Positions 1-6,178 of a DNA stretch of 6,218 nt are shown here, piece after piece. Where the stretch lies: NCBI GenBank assembly GCA_027035735.1, contig JALVUH010000130.1, forward strand, positions 1 through 6,218, given 5' to 3'. The stretch comes from Nautiliaceae bacterium. GTDB taxonomy: Bacteria > Campylobacterota > Campylobacteria > Campylobacterales > Nautiliaceae. Numbering within the stretch: position 1 is the stretch's first letter; every line of letters begins with the position of its first letter. Both the position numbers and the translations under genes were made by a program. Under the pieces are notes generated by a model, which was given only the letters and a program-made list of their open reading frames with translations, was not told where the DNA came from and ran no database searches.

Positions 1-2
1 CC

Positions 3-383
3 ATAGAACATCTTGAAAAAACAAACTTATTAAAATTAATAAATTTTGCTATAGAATATATCACTCTAAAACAAAATACAAAATTCAAAATTTATCCTGA
101 TTTATCTTTTGAGGAAAATGAGATTTATTTAAATAAAAAAGAACTACTGCATATTTTATTTGAAATATTTGAACATCAATCAAATATTGAAATATTTTTA
201 CATTTAAAAGTAGGAGAATATTTAAAAATAAATCAACAAAAATATCCATTAATAGAAATTATAATAAAATCTCATCCAAATAAAAAAATTATTTCAAAAT
301 ATTTTGAAATAATTACAGAAAATGATAAATATATAATAAAAATACCATTTATTAAGGAAAAAAATGAAAATAATAATACTTGA
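3..383 (+). CDS. C-terminal fragment of a possible degenerate sensor histidine kinase
   Basis: An open frame enters from the left edge (reading frame starts at base 3) and stops at TGA 381-383, giving 126 visible residues; the start lies outside the window. Its pattern resembles the end of a histidine-kinase ATPase domain. A helix and strand segment (LLKLINFAIEYI, residues 9-20, then KFKIYPDL) precedes a helix where the N-box would be (NKKELLHILFEIFEHQ, 44-59). Beta strands follow (IEIFLHL, LIEIIIKS), and a closing YIIKIPF (110-116) resembles the usual final strand of such domains. The N-box Asn and the glycine-rich G1/G2 motifs are not visible, so ATP binding looks lost or very divergent. 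The gene overlaps the exonuclease start by 20 nt, so the two are probably in one operon and coupled. That this is coding is fairly safe; the family assignment is tentative, and it could be an unrelated cytoplasmic protein. Confidence 0.6.
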   Translation: MEHLEKTNLLKLINFAIEYITLKQNTKFKIYPDLSFEENEIYLNKKELLHILFEIFEHQSNIEIFLHLKVGEYLKINQQKYPLIEIIIKSHPNKKIISKYFEIITENDKYIIKIPFIKEKNENNNT

Positions 384-1245
384 TACAGAAACAACAGGAA
401 ATAAAGAAGAAGATAGAATTTGCCAACTAAGTTATCTTGTAATAAATGAAAATTTTGAAATAGAAGAGATACATAATGAACTTGTCAAACCTCCTGTGGA
501 TATAAAATTTGAAGCAATGGCAGTTCATCATATTACTCCAGAAATGGTAGAAGATAAACCTAAAATAAAATTTACAACCGCTTTCAAAAGATTAAAAGAA
601 CTTAACTCTCCTGAAAATCTAATAGTTATTCATAATGCAAAATTTGATTTGGATATGTTAAAAAAAGAAGATTTCAATCCATTTTTTAAACTTATTGACA
701 CTTTTAGAGTGTTAAAACATATTTTACCAGAAGGAAAATTTTCTTTACAATATAATAGATATGCCCTAGGACTTTATAAAAAAGAAAAAGAAATTTGTGA
801 AAAATATAATATTAAAATAAATGCACATGACGCTTTAGGAGATGTAATAGTTTTATATCTTTTATTCAAATATATAATCCAAAATATGGAAAAAGATTTT
901 GATGAATTAATTACCCTTACAAAAAAACCTGTTTTACATGATAAATTTTATCAAGGAAAATATAAATTTGAAAAAATAAAAGATGTCTTAATAAAAGATC
1001 CTGATTATATAGAATATATGCTAAGTCTAACAGATTTAGATCCAGATGTTAAATATTCAATTGAAAAACATTTAGAAGAACTTGATGTAGAGCCTGAATT
1101 TAGATTTGGTATTGGAAAATATAAAGGTATGCTTATTCAAGATGTAGCTGAAATTGATATGGGATATCTTTACTGGGCATATCACAATATGAAAATGGGT
1201 AAATGGATGAGAAGAAAAATAGGAGAGATTATAGGGAAAAATTAA
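364..1245 (+). CDS. DEDDh-family 3'-5' exonuclease (DnaQ/ExoX-like) with duplicated C-terminal domain
   Basis: Predicted cytoplasmic Mg-dependent 3'-5' exonuclease, 293 aa. The catalytic fold spans about residues 1-175 with all three motifs intact. Exo I is LDTETTG (D7, E9), Exo II is HNAKFDLDML (D95) and Exo III is HDALGD (H155, D160), making it DEDDh type like the Pol III epsilon subunit and exonuclease X. After the nuclease comes an ExoX-like C-terminal module of the form GKYKG...D..YL.W (residues 244-290, G251, D265, Y268, W271). A second, more divergent copy lies just before it (191-237). No polymerase, helicase or clamp-binding motif is evident, so DNA repair or processing is likelier than being the replicative proofreading subunit. 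The ATG at 364 is preceded by AAGGA (354-358) at 5-nt spacing. The gene starts inside the upstream gene and its stop overlaps the convergent diguanylate cyclase gene by 4 nt. The nuclease class is secure; the substrate is not known. Confidence 0.9.
   Translation: MKIIILDTETTGNKEEDRICQLSYLVINENFEIEEIHNELVKPPVDIKFEAMAVHHITPEMVEDKPKIKFTTAFKRLKELNSPENLIVIHNAKFDLDMLKKEDFNPFFKLIDTFRVLKHILPEGKFSLQYNRYALGLYKKEKEICEKYNIKINAHDALGDVIVLYLLFKYIIQNMEKDFDELITLTKKPVLHDKFYQGKYKFEKIKDVLIKDPDYIEYMLSLTDLDPDVKYSIEKHLEELDVEPEFRFGIGKYKGMLIQDVAEIDMGYLYWAYHNMKMGKWMRRKIGEIIGKN
934..1233 (+). repeat. Tandem duplication of the ExoX-like C-terminal module (protein-level repeat)
   Basis: Exonuclease residues 191-237 and 244-290 align without gaps at an offset of 53 residues. 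Within 195-215 versus 248-268, 10 of 21 positions are identical: F, GKYK, I, DV, D and Y. The second copy carries the canonical GKYKG and YLYW pattern. The first has F202 in place of the last glycine of GKYKG and Y218 in place of the tryptophan. The DNA copies have diverged, so this is an old duplication, not a recent one. Confidence 0.7.
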
Positions 1246-2261
1246 TCTTTACTTATAACTACCTTATTTCTACTTTTTTTTGCAATATATAAATTTTCAT
1301 CTGCCTTTTTATATAAATATTCATAATCATAATTATTAGAAAGCACTCCTCCTATACTTATAGTAACATTAATTTCTAAATTTTCTACCTTAATTGTTAA
1401 ATCTTCTACAATTTTTCTTAATTTTTCAGCTAAAATATGAGGATTATCTTTGCAATCATCTATAAAAATAGCAAACTCTTCTCCTCCTATTCTTGCAAAC
1501 AAATCACTTTTTCTTAAACTATTTTTAATTAGTTTTGTGATTTCTATCAATACTATATCTCCTGTTGGATGTCCATATGTATCGTTTATATTTTTAAAAT
1601 GATCTATATCTAAAATTAAAAATAACACTTTTTGATTATTTCTTTTTGCTTTTTCAAGAAGCAGTTTTACTGTCTTTTCAAAATAATTTCTATTGTAAAG
1701 ATTAGTTAAAACATCTTTTATAGAAACTTCGTATAAAAGATTTTCATATATATATGTTTTTTCTTGAAGTGTTTGAATTTTTTTTATTAAAATTAATCCA
1801 AATAAAAAATAAGCTATAAATTGTGCATTTAATGTCAAAAATGCATATAAATCTACTCTTTTAATATATAAAAAATCAAAAATTCCCATACATAAAAATA
1901 AAAATATCACTCCTAATACAAAATCAGTAACTAATGAAAATACTATTAATGTTCCAAACATCCAAATAGGGAAAAAATAATTATCATAATAAATTACCGA
2001 TAATAAAACTATAGTAAAAAAAAGAGCTAAAAACTCTTCAGTAGCAATTATTTTATAATTTTTCTCTGTTACTTTTATAAAAGAAAAAAAAGAAATTATA
2101 ACTAATGTAATTTCCATTAATAAAACCAAATAATGATATTTTCCTTTATACATAAAAAAATGAAATAAAAAGAAAAAAAGCGCTAAAAAGAATGTTAAAA
2201 CAATAGATAACTTTAAAATATTTATTTTAAAATTTATAAAGCGCTTTTCTACACTTTCCAT
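1242..2261 (-). CDS. Membrane-bound diguanylate cyclase (GGDEF domain)
   Basis: Predicted inner-membrane enzyme, 339 aa, that makes cyclic di-GMP from two GTP. The N-terminal part (about 13-160) holds roughly six hydrophobic segments, near 15-37, 43-62, 74-91, 95-112, 115-132 and 141-160. It does not match a sensor domain I can name. A short helix (160-180) leads into a complete GGDEF domain. Visible there are DVLTNLYNR (183-191), metal-binding D218 in LDID, NDTYGHPTGD (226-235) and an active-type GGEEF signature (259-263). An RxxD product-inhibition site (R250, D253) sits five residues before GGEEF. No EAL or HD-GYP domain is present, so the protein should only synthesise. The ATG overlaps the livF stop by one base (TAATG), with AGGA 8 nt upstream inside livF, so translation is probably coupled. 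It is the last gene of its operon and overlaps the convergent exonuclease gene by 4 nt. Confidence 0.92.
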   Translation of the reverse strand: MESVEKRFINFKINILKLSIVLTFFLALFFFLFHFFMYKGKYHYLVLLMEITLVIISFFSFIKVTEKNYKIIATEEFLALFFTIVLLSVIYYDNYFFPIWMFGTLIVFSLVTDFVLGVIFLFLCMGIFDFLYIKRVDLYAFLTLNAQFIAYFLFGLILIKKIQTLQEKTYIYENLLYEVSIKDVLTNLYNRNYFEKTVKLLLEKAKRNNQKVLFLILDIDHFKNINDTYGHPTGDIVLIEITKLIKNSLRKSDLFARIGGEEFAIFIDDCKDNPHILAEKLRKIVEDLTIKVENLEINVTISIGGVLSNNYDYEYLYKKADENLYIAKKSRNKVVISKD

Positions 2262-2962
2262 TATTCCATTCCTAAATATTTTTTCTTAATCTCCTCACTT
2301 CTTAATAATTCTTTTGCATCATCTTCTAATACTAATTTTCCATTTTCCATTACATAACCTCTATTTGCAATTTTTAATGCAGCTGCTGCGTTTTGTTCTA
2401 CAAGTAAAATCGTCACATCATCTTCTTGATTTAGTTTAATTAAAATTTCAAATACCTCTTTTACAATTTTTGGAGCAAGTCCAAGAGATGGTTCATCAAG
2501 CACTAACATTTTAGGTTCACTCATCAAAGCCCTTGCAATTGCAAGCATTTGTTGTTCACCTCCACTAAGACTTCCTCCATAAGTATTTCTTTTTTCTTTT
2601 AATCTTGGGAACATTTCATACATTTCATCTCTTAATTTTTCAAAATTTTCATCATTAATATAAGCTCCAATTCTTAGATTCTCTTCTACTGTAAGGTTAA
2701 TAAAAATTTTTCTACCTTCCGGAACAAGCGCCATTCCTCTTTTTACAATAGCATGAGTTGGCAAATCTGAAATATCAGCTTCAAAAAATTTAACTTCCCC
2801 TTCCTTTTTTACCATATTAAAAATTGCATTTAATGTTGAAGTTTTACCAGCACCATTCGCACCAATTATAGTAACTATCTCTTTTGCTTTAACATCAAAA
2901 CTAATCCCTCTTACTGCTTCAATAACTCCATATTTTACTTTTAAATCCTTAACCTTCAACAT
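2261..2962 (-). CDS. livF: Branched-chain amino acid-type ABC transporter ATP-binding protein LivF
   Basis: One of the two ATPases of a HAAT-family (Liv) ABC importer; it would dimerise with LivG on the cytoplasmic face of a LivH/LivM permease. The annotated start is the ATG at 2962, giving 233 aa. An in-frame TTG three bases earlier is only 3 nt from AGGAG (2969-2973), whereas the ATG has a 6-nt spacing. Counted from that TTG, the motifs are Walker A GANGAGKT (35-42), the LivF hallmark VPEGRKIF (81-88), signature LSGGEQQM (133-140) and Walker B MLVLDEPS with catalytic E158 (153-160). The switch-loop position reads VEQN, with Gln in place of His, as is normal for LivF. It overlaps livG by 14 nt and the cyclase gene by 1 nt. 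The substrate cannot be read from an ATPase; branched-chain amino acids, other amino acids, amides or urea are all used by this family. Confidence 0.92.
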   Translation of the reverse strand: MLKVKDLKVKYGVIEAVRGISFDVKAKEIVTIIGANGAGKTSTLNAIFNMVKKEGEVKFFEADISDLPTHAIVKRGMALVPEGRKIFINLTVEENLRIGAYINDENFEKLRDEMYEMFPRLKEKRNTYGGSLSGGEQQMLAIARALMSEPKMLVLDEPSLGLAPKIVKEVFEILIKLNQEDDVTILLVEQNAAAALKIANRGYVMENGKLVLEDDAKELLRSEEIKKKYLGME

Positions 2963-3716
2963 CAATATCTCCTAAATATGCTTTTATAACTTTTTCATCT
3001 TGCATCATATCTGCTGGTTTTCCTTCAAAAATAGTTTTACCATAATCAAGAACTAATACTCTATCAGCAATTTTTTGCACAAATTTCATATCATGCTCAA
3101 TAAAAAGAATAGTTTTTTCCATCTCTTCTCTTAATTTAAATACAGTATCAGCAAGTTCATCTGTCTCTTTTGGATTCATACCTGCAGCTGGTTCATCAAG
3201 CAATAGCAAATCTGGTTCAGTTGCAAGAGCTCTTGCTATTTCAACTTTTCTTTGATTTCCATAACTAAGAGCTTTTGCATTATATTCAGCATATTTCTCA
3301 ATCCCTAAAAATTTAAGTATTTCAAAGGCTTTTTCTTTATGAATTTTTTCTTGTTTAAAAAATCTAGGAAATCTAAACATTGCTTCAAAAAAATTATATT
3401 CATAAGATTTATCAAAACCAATCAATACATTCTCAAGCACACTTAAACTATTAAATAATCTTATATTTTGAAATGTTCTTGAAATGCCTTTTCTTACAAT
3501 CTTTAATGGACTAAGACCTGTAATTTCTTCATCTTTAAAATAGATATGACCGCTTGTAGGTTTAATAACACCTGTAATAATATTAAAAAGTGTAGTTTTC
3601 CCTGCACCATTAGGACCAACTAATGCAAAAATTTCCATTGGCTTTACTCTAAAAGTAACATCTTTAATAGCTACAACTCCACCAAAATGCTTTGTAACCT
3701 TCTCCACTCTTAACAT
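2949..3716 (-). CDS. livG: Branched-chain amino acid-type ABC transporter ATP-binding protein LivG
   Basis: Partner ATPase of LivF, 255 aa, about the normal length for the family. Motifs run in order: Walker A GPNGAGKT (34-41), Q-loop TFQNIRLF (81-88), the LivG-specific insert region (about 101-125), signature LSYGNQRK (150-157), Walker B with the family hallmark LLLDEPAAGMNP (171-182, catalytic E175), and H-loop IEHDM (H208). All are intact, so it should hydrolyse ATP. The ATG is preceded by AGGAG at 5-nt spacing, located inside the end of the upstream oxidoreductase gene, which it overlaps by 7 nt. No LivH, LivM or LivJ gene lies in this window on either side of the livG-livF pair. The membrane and binding-protein parts must be encoded elsewhere if the transporter is functional. 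Confidence 0.92.
   Translation of the reverse strand: MLRVEKVTKHFGGVVAIKDVTFRVKPMEIFALVGPNGAGKTTLFNIITGVIKPTSGHIYFKDEEITGLSPLKIVRKGISRTFQNIRLFNSLSVLENVLIGFDKSYEYNFFEAMFRFPRFFKQEKIHKEKAFEILKFLGIEKYAEYNAKALSYGNQRKVEIARALATEPDLLLLDEPAAGMNPKETDELADTVFKLREEMEKTILFIEHDMKFVQKIADRVLVLDYGKTIFEGKPADMMQDEKVIKAYLGDIDVEG
2969..2973 (-). promoter_or_regulatory. Ribosome-binding site that fixes the livF start
   Basis: AGGAG within the last codons of livG is 6 nt from the ATG at 2962 but only 3 nt from the in-frame TTG at 2965. This supports the shorter livF and a coupled livG-livF translation. Confidence 0.7.
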
Positions 3717-4792
3717 TTATTCTCCTTCAATTCTCTCAAAAACTTTTCTCCCTCTTTTCTAGCCCATTTTATAAAGAGTCTTTTTGTATCAATTTTTCCT
3801 AAATTTTCATTATTTAAAATATAATTTTTTAACATTTTAGCACAAAGAAATGCATTAGAAAAACCTCTTCCTCCCATTCCATTTATAATATACATACCCT
3901 CAATATATCTAATTTCTTTTGGCAATTCACCTTTTACTATTTTAGGCTGTAATCTTAAAGTCTCTTTTACATCTATAATTTTACCTACTATAGGAAAGTA
4001 ATCTATACTTGCAGCTCTAAATCCACCTTTAATATTCTCTATTTTATACTTTTTTATATTTACAATTTCTTTTGCTTTTTGAATTAATTCAATTGCTTCT
4101 TGTTCATTTTCTTTACATTCTAAACAATTTCTTTTATGAGTTGCTCCAATTCTTAATATATTATCTATTTGTGCTACAGAACAATTTTTATGATAAAAAA
4201 TCTCCAAATTTCCTTCCCACTCTCCAGATATCTCTATCCTCTCTCCCCAAATAGGTCTTATGTTTATATATGGAATATCAATTAATTTTTCATACCCAGT
4301 AGCCAAAATAATATTTCTACTCAATTTATCATTTACTCTCCAAAATTTACCCTCTTTTTTTATAATTTTTACTTCTTCTTTTAAAAATGGAACTTGAATT
4401 TTTCTTCTAACCTCATCAACTTCTATAAATCCTCCATCTTTAAAGAAAAATCCATTACCTATTTTTTCAAATGGAAGCTTTATATGTTTTTCATATTCTT
4501 TAAATTTTTCTAAATCTTTATCATCTCTTGGTAATAAAAGCACACCTTTTTTATGCGTATTAATATTTAAATTTTCATAAAAAGAGAATGATTCTATAAT
4601 AGCTTTATTTATAAAATCGGTATATGAAGATTTTTTGGAAATTTTAGGAAACAAAAAAGCACCAGCTGCCCTACTTGCACCTTCTAAAATTCCTTTTTTA
4701 TCTATAAGAAGTATATTAAATTCTTTTAAAAGATAAGCGCTTAAAAGCCCAGCTATTCCCCCACCAATAATAATAAAATCAAAATGTTTCAT
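3710..4792 (-). CDS. FAD-dependent oxidoreductase of the DAO family, MnmC oxidase-domain-like
   Basis: Predicted flavoprotein, 360 aa from the ATG at 4792. An in-frame TTG at 4807 would add five residues, but neither start has a Shine-Dalgarno. The ATG lies 14 nt inside the upstream gene, so coupling is likely. The FAD-binding GGGIAG follows an N-terminal strand (10-15 from the ATG). Several segments match the C-terminal oxidase half of bifunctional MnmC, as I remember it. These are GAS..AGAFLFPKISK near the N-terminus, a GG-containing FFFKDGGF, IGATHKR, FRAASIDYFPIVGK followed by D..ETL, and GMGGRGFSNAFLCAKML with a closing KRLFIKW. That enzyme removes the carboxymethyl group from cmnm5U at the tRNA wobble position. 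Here there is no methyltransferase domain. Alternatives are a glycine oxidase (ThiO) or an amino acid dehydrogenase of the same fold. The DAO fold is certain; the MnmC assignment is likely. Confidence 0.8.
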   Translation of the reverse strand: MKHFDFIIIGGGIAGLLSAYLLKEFNILLIDKKGILEGASRAAGAFLFPKISKKSSYTDFINKAIIESFSFYENLNINTHKKGVLLLPRDDKDLEKFKEYEKHIKLPFEKIGNGFFFKDGGFIEVDEVRRKIQVPFLKEEVKIIKKEGKFWRVNDKLSRNIILATGYEKLIDIPYINIRPIWGERIEISGEWEGNLEIFYHKNCSVAQIDNILRIGATHKRNCLECKENEQEAIELIQKAKEIVNIKKYKIENIKGGFRAASIDYFPIVGKIIDVKETLRLQPKIVKGELPKEIRYIEGMYIINGMGGRGFSNAFLCAKMLKNYILNNENLGKIDTKRLFIKWARKEGEKFLRELKENKC

Positions 4793-5249
4793 AGAAAAGA
4801 TTTTCAAAATTTTTTATTTTAAGCTGTTGTTTTAAAAAATTTTTAAATTCATCTTTATCAATACTAGCTTGAACATATAAAATATGATTTTTTTTATCAA
4901 ACCAGCTATCACCTTCTATGGCATTTATGATTACAAAATTTTTAACTTTTTCTAAAATATCTTTATTATTGATATTTGCTTTTTTTAATAATATTTTTGT
5001 TTTATTTTGAAGTTTAGAAATTAAATCATTTATAGCTTTAGAATAAGCTTCTTCTTGTATAAGTCTTGAAGGAGTTTTGGTATAAACTTTTCCCACACTC
5101 ATAAAATCTGATTGATAACAAACCCAAAAAGGAGCTGGCATTTTATTTATATAACATTTTGTAAAATTTTTTACTTTTTTTACATTCTTTTGGACAGTAC
5201 TACATCCTGCAAATAATAAAATTACTGACAAAAAAACAGCTCTTTTCAT
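4779..5249 (-). CDS. LPP20-like outer-membrane lipoprotein
   Basis: Small secreted lipoprotein, 156 aa. The signal peptide has basic residues K2 R3, a hydrophobic core (about 4-14) and a lipobox LFAGC with lipidation at C16. Ser at +2 favours the outer membrane. The mature part resembles the LPP20 family known from Helicobacter and Campylobacter. It has a PFWV motif (40-43), then SVGKVY, an amphipathic helix rich in A/L/K (about 61-90) and a C-terminal strand pattern DSWFDKKNHILYVQASID (114-131). No catalytic residues are recognisable, so a structural or envelope-associated role is the most that can be said. The ATG is preceded by AAGG at 7-nt spacing and a good extended -10 box. It heads the run of five overlapping genes, and its 3' end overlaps the oxidoreductase start by 14 nt. 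The lipoprotein nature is clear; the family is probable. Confidence 0.78.
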   Translation of the reverse strand: MKRAVFLSVILLFAGCSTVQKNVKKVKNFTKCYINKMPAPFWVCYQSDFMSVGKVYTKTPSRLIQEEAYSKAINDLISKLQNKTKILLKKANINNKDILEKVKNFVIINAIEGDSWFDKKNHILYVQASIDKDEFKNFLKQQLKIKNFENLFYETF

Positions 5250-5269
5250 AAAAAAGCCTTTTTAACAAC

Positions 5270-5278
5270 ATTATAACA
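5270..5278 (-). promoter_or_regulatory. Extended -10 sigma-70 promoter for the lipoprotein operon
   Basis: The - strand reads TGTTATAAT, a perfect TATAAT with the TGn extension, in the 59-nt gap between rpsI and the lipoprotein gene. There is no TTGACA-like -35; the stretch upstream is T-rich, as in Campylobacterota vegetative promoters. The predicted transcript start is near 5263, which leaves a leader of only about 14 nt containing the AAGG ribosome-binding site. It would allow the lipoprotein-to-cyclase operon to be expressed independently of the ribosomal genes. Confidence 0.65.
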
Positions 5279-5308
5279 AATTTAAAGAATATAAAAAGAA
5301 AAGAGAAA

Positions 5309-5707
5309 TTATCTTTTTGAGAATTGAGGAGATTTTCTGGCTTTCTTTTTCCCGTATTTTTTTCTTTCTACTACTCTTGCGTCTCTTGTAAGAAGTCCTG
5401 CAGGTTTTAGAATAGCTCTAAATTCTGGAGCATATTCAACTAATGCTTTTGAAATTCCATGTTTAATAGCATCTGCTTGAGCTGCAAATCCACCACCAAT
5501 AACTTTTACTTCAATATCAAAATTTCCTTCTTGTTTTGTAAGCATTAATGGCCATCTAACTCTAAGTTTAAGAGCTTCTCTTCCTCCTAAAAACTCATCC
5601 AAAGATTTACCATTAACTATAATTTCTCCATTTCCATTTTTTAGCCAAACTTTAGCTACAGCTTCTTTTCTTTTTCCTGTTGCATAAATTCTTCCGTGCA
5701 TTTTCAT
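5309..5707 (-). CDS. rpsI: 30S ribosomal protein S9 (uS9)
   Basis: Ribosomal protein of the small-subunit head, whose C-terminal tail reaches the P-site tRNA. It is 132 aa, about the usual bacterial length. Conserved blocks include YATGKRKEAVAKVWL near the N-terminus, GGGFAAQADAIKHGISKAL in the middle, LLTRDARVVERKKYGKKKARK, and the essential C-terminal KSPQFSKR with the final Lys-Arg. The ATG at 5707 overlaps the rplM stop by one base (TAATG) and has AAAGGG 6 nt upstream. A second ATG two codons later (5701) is 12 nt from that site and less likely. It sits in the universal rplM-rpsI order. Confidence 0.97.
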   Translation of the reverse strand: MKMHGRIYATGKRKEAVAKVWLKNGNGEIIVNGKSLDEFLGGREALKLRVRWPLMLTKQEGNFDIEVKVIGGGFAAQADAIKHGISKALVEYAPEFRAILKPAGLLTRDARVVERKKYGKKKARKSPQFSKR

Positions 5708-6129
5708 TAGTTACCCTTTATTTGAGCTGTATGAGGATGATTTTCACCAGCATAAACTTTAAGTTTTTTAAGCATTTTTCTTCCAAGTTTAGTTTTTGGA
5801 AGCATTCCTCTAGTTGCTAATTTAAATAATTTTTCTGGATTAGTTTTAAGTAATTTTTCTACAGTTTCTTCTTTAACATGTCCAAAATATCCAGTATGTT
5901 TATAATATTTTTCGTTAAGTTTACTAGCTTTAGAAAATTTAACTTTATCAGCATTGATTACAACTACATAATCACCACAATCTACATGTGGAGTATAATA
6001 TGGTTTATGTTTCCCTCTAAGAATTGTAGCTATTTCAGTAATAACTCTACCAAAAATTTTATCTTTAGCATCTATTAAAATCCAATCTCTTTTAACCTCT
6101 TCAGGTTTTATTGACTTAGTAAATTTCAT
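5707..6129 (-). CDS. rplM: 50S ribosomal protein L13 (uL13)
   Basis: Early-assembling large-subunit protein, 140 aa from the ATG at 6129. An in-frame GTG at 6135 would add two residues but lies one base from the Shine-Dalgarno (AAGG, 6137-6140), whereas the ATG has 7-nt spacing. The resulting N-terminus MKFTKSIKPEEVKRDW looks typical. Family hallmarks are ATILRGKHKPYYTPHVDCGDYVVVINA, the HTGYFG block, ATRGMLPKTKLGRKMLKKLKVYAG in part, and the ending HPHTAQIKG. It is the first gene of the ribosomal pair, with its own promoter upstream. Confidence 0.97.
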   Translation of the reverse strand: MKFTKSIKPEEVKRDWILIDAKDKIFGRVITEIATILRGKHKPYYTPHVDCGDYVVVINADKVKFSKASKLNEKYYKHTGYFGHVKEETVEKLLKTNPEKLFKLATRGMLPKTKLGRKMLKKLKVYAGENHPHTAQIKGN

Positions 6130-6131
6130 TA

Positions 6132-6146
6132 TCACACCTTTTGTGA
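6132..6146 (-). promoter_or_regulatory. rplM ribosome-binding site inside a small inverted repeat
   Basis: The leader reads TCACA, then AAAGG, then TGTGA, just before the ATG. The AAGG core (6137-6140) is the Shine-Dalgarno at 7 nt from the ATG and decides that start over the upstream GTG. The flanking 5-base arms could form a weak AT-rich stem that displays the site in its loop. The Shine-Dalgarno is secure; the stem may be chance. Confidence 0.6.
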
Positions 6147-6162
6147 ATTTTTTAGGTGTAGA

Positions 6163-6168
6163 ATTGTA
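6163..6168 (-). promoter_or_regulatory. -10 box of the rplM-rpsI promoter
   Basis: The - strand has TACAAT (5 of 6 to TATAAT), placed 10 nt downstream of a TTTAAG direct repeat that occupies the -35 region. The predicted start is near 6156, giving a leader of about 27 nt. There is no TTGACA, so activation by a bound regulator would make sense. Confidence 0.55.
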
Positions 6169-6178
6169 GTTAAGAAAC

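Noticed and set aside
2963..2965. TTG start for livF
   Set aside because: Only 3 nt from AGGAG; the ATG three bases later has normal 6-nt spacing.
4072..4254. Short + strand open frame inside the MnmC-like gene
   Set aside because: It lies wholly antisense to a well-supported gene. Its Leu/Phe-rich translation is what AT-rich antisense of Lys/Glu/Ile codons gives, and no ribosome-binding site or family match is seen.
4793..4807. TTG start for the MnmC-like oxidoreductase
   Set aside because: No Shine-Dalgarno, and the ATG at 4792 gives the usual flavoprotein N-terminus directly before the FAD-binding strand.
5249..5262. AAAAAGGCTTTTTT as a terminator hairpin after rpsI
   Set aside because: The arms would leave a loop of about one base, which cannot fold, and the element contains the lipoprotein ribosome-binding site.
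5878..6078. Short + strand open frame inside rplM
   Set aside because: Antisense to the highly conserved L13 coding sequence; its Phe/Ile/Ser/Asn-rich translation is an AT-rich shadow.
6130..6135. GTG start for rplM
   Set aside because: It is one base from the Shine-Dalgarno; the ATG at 6129 gives the typical L13 N-terminus.
6132..6146. CRP-like palindrome
   Set aside because: The half-sites are in the inverted order (TCACA first, TGTGA second) with 5 bases between, not TGTGA-N6-TCACA.
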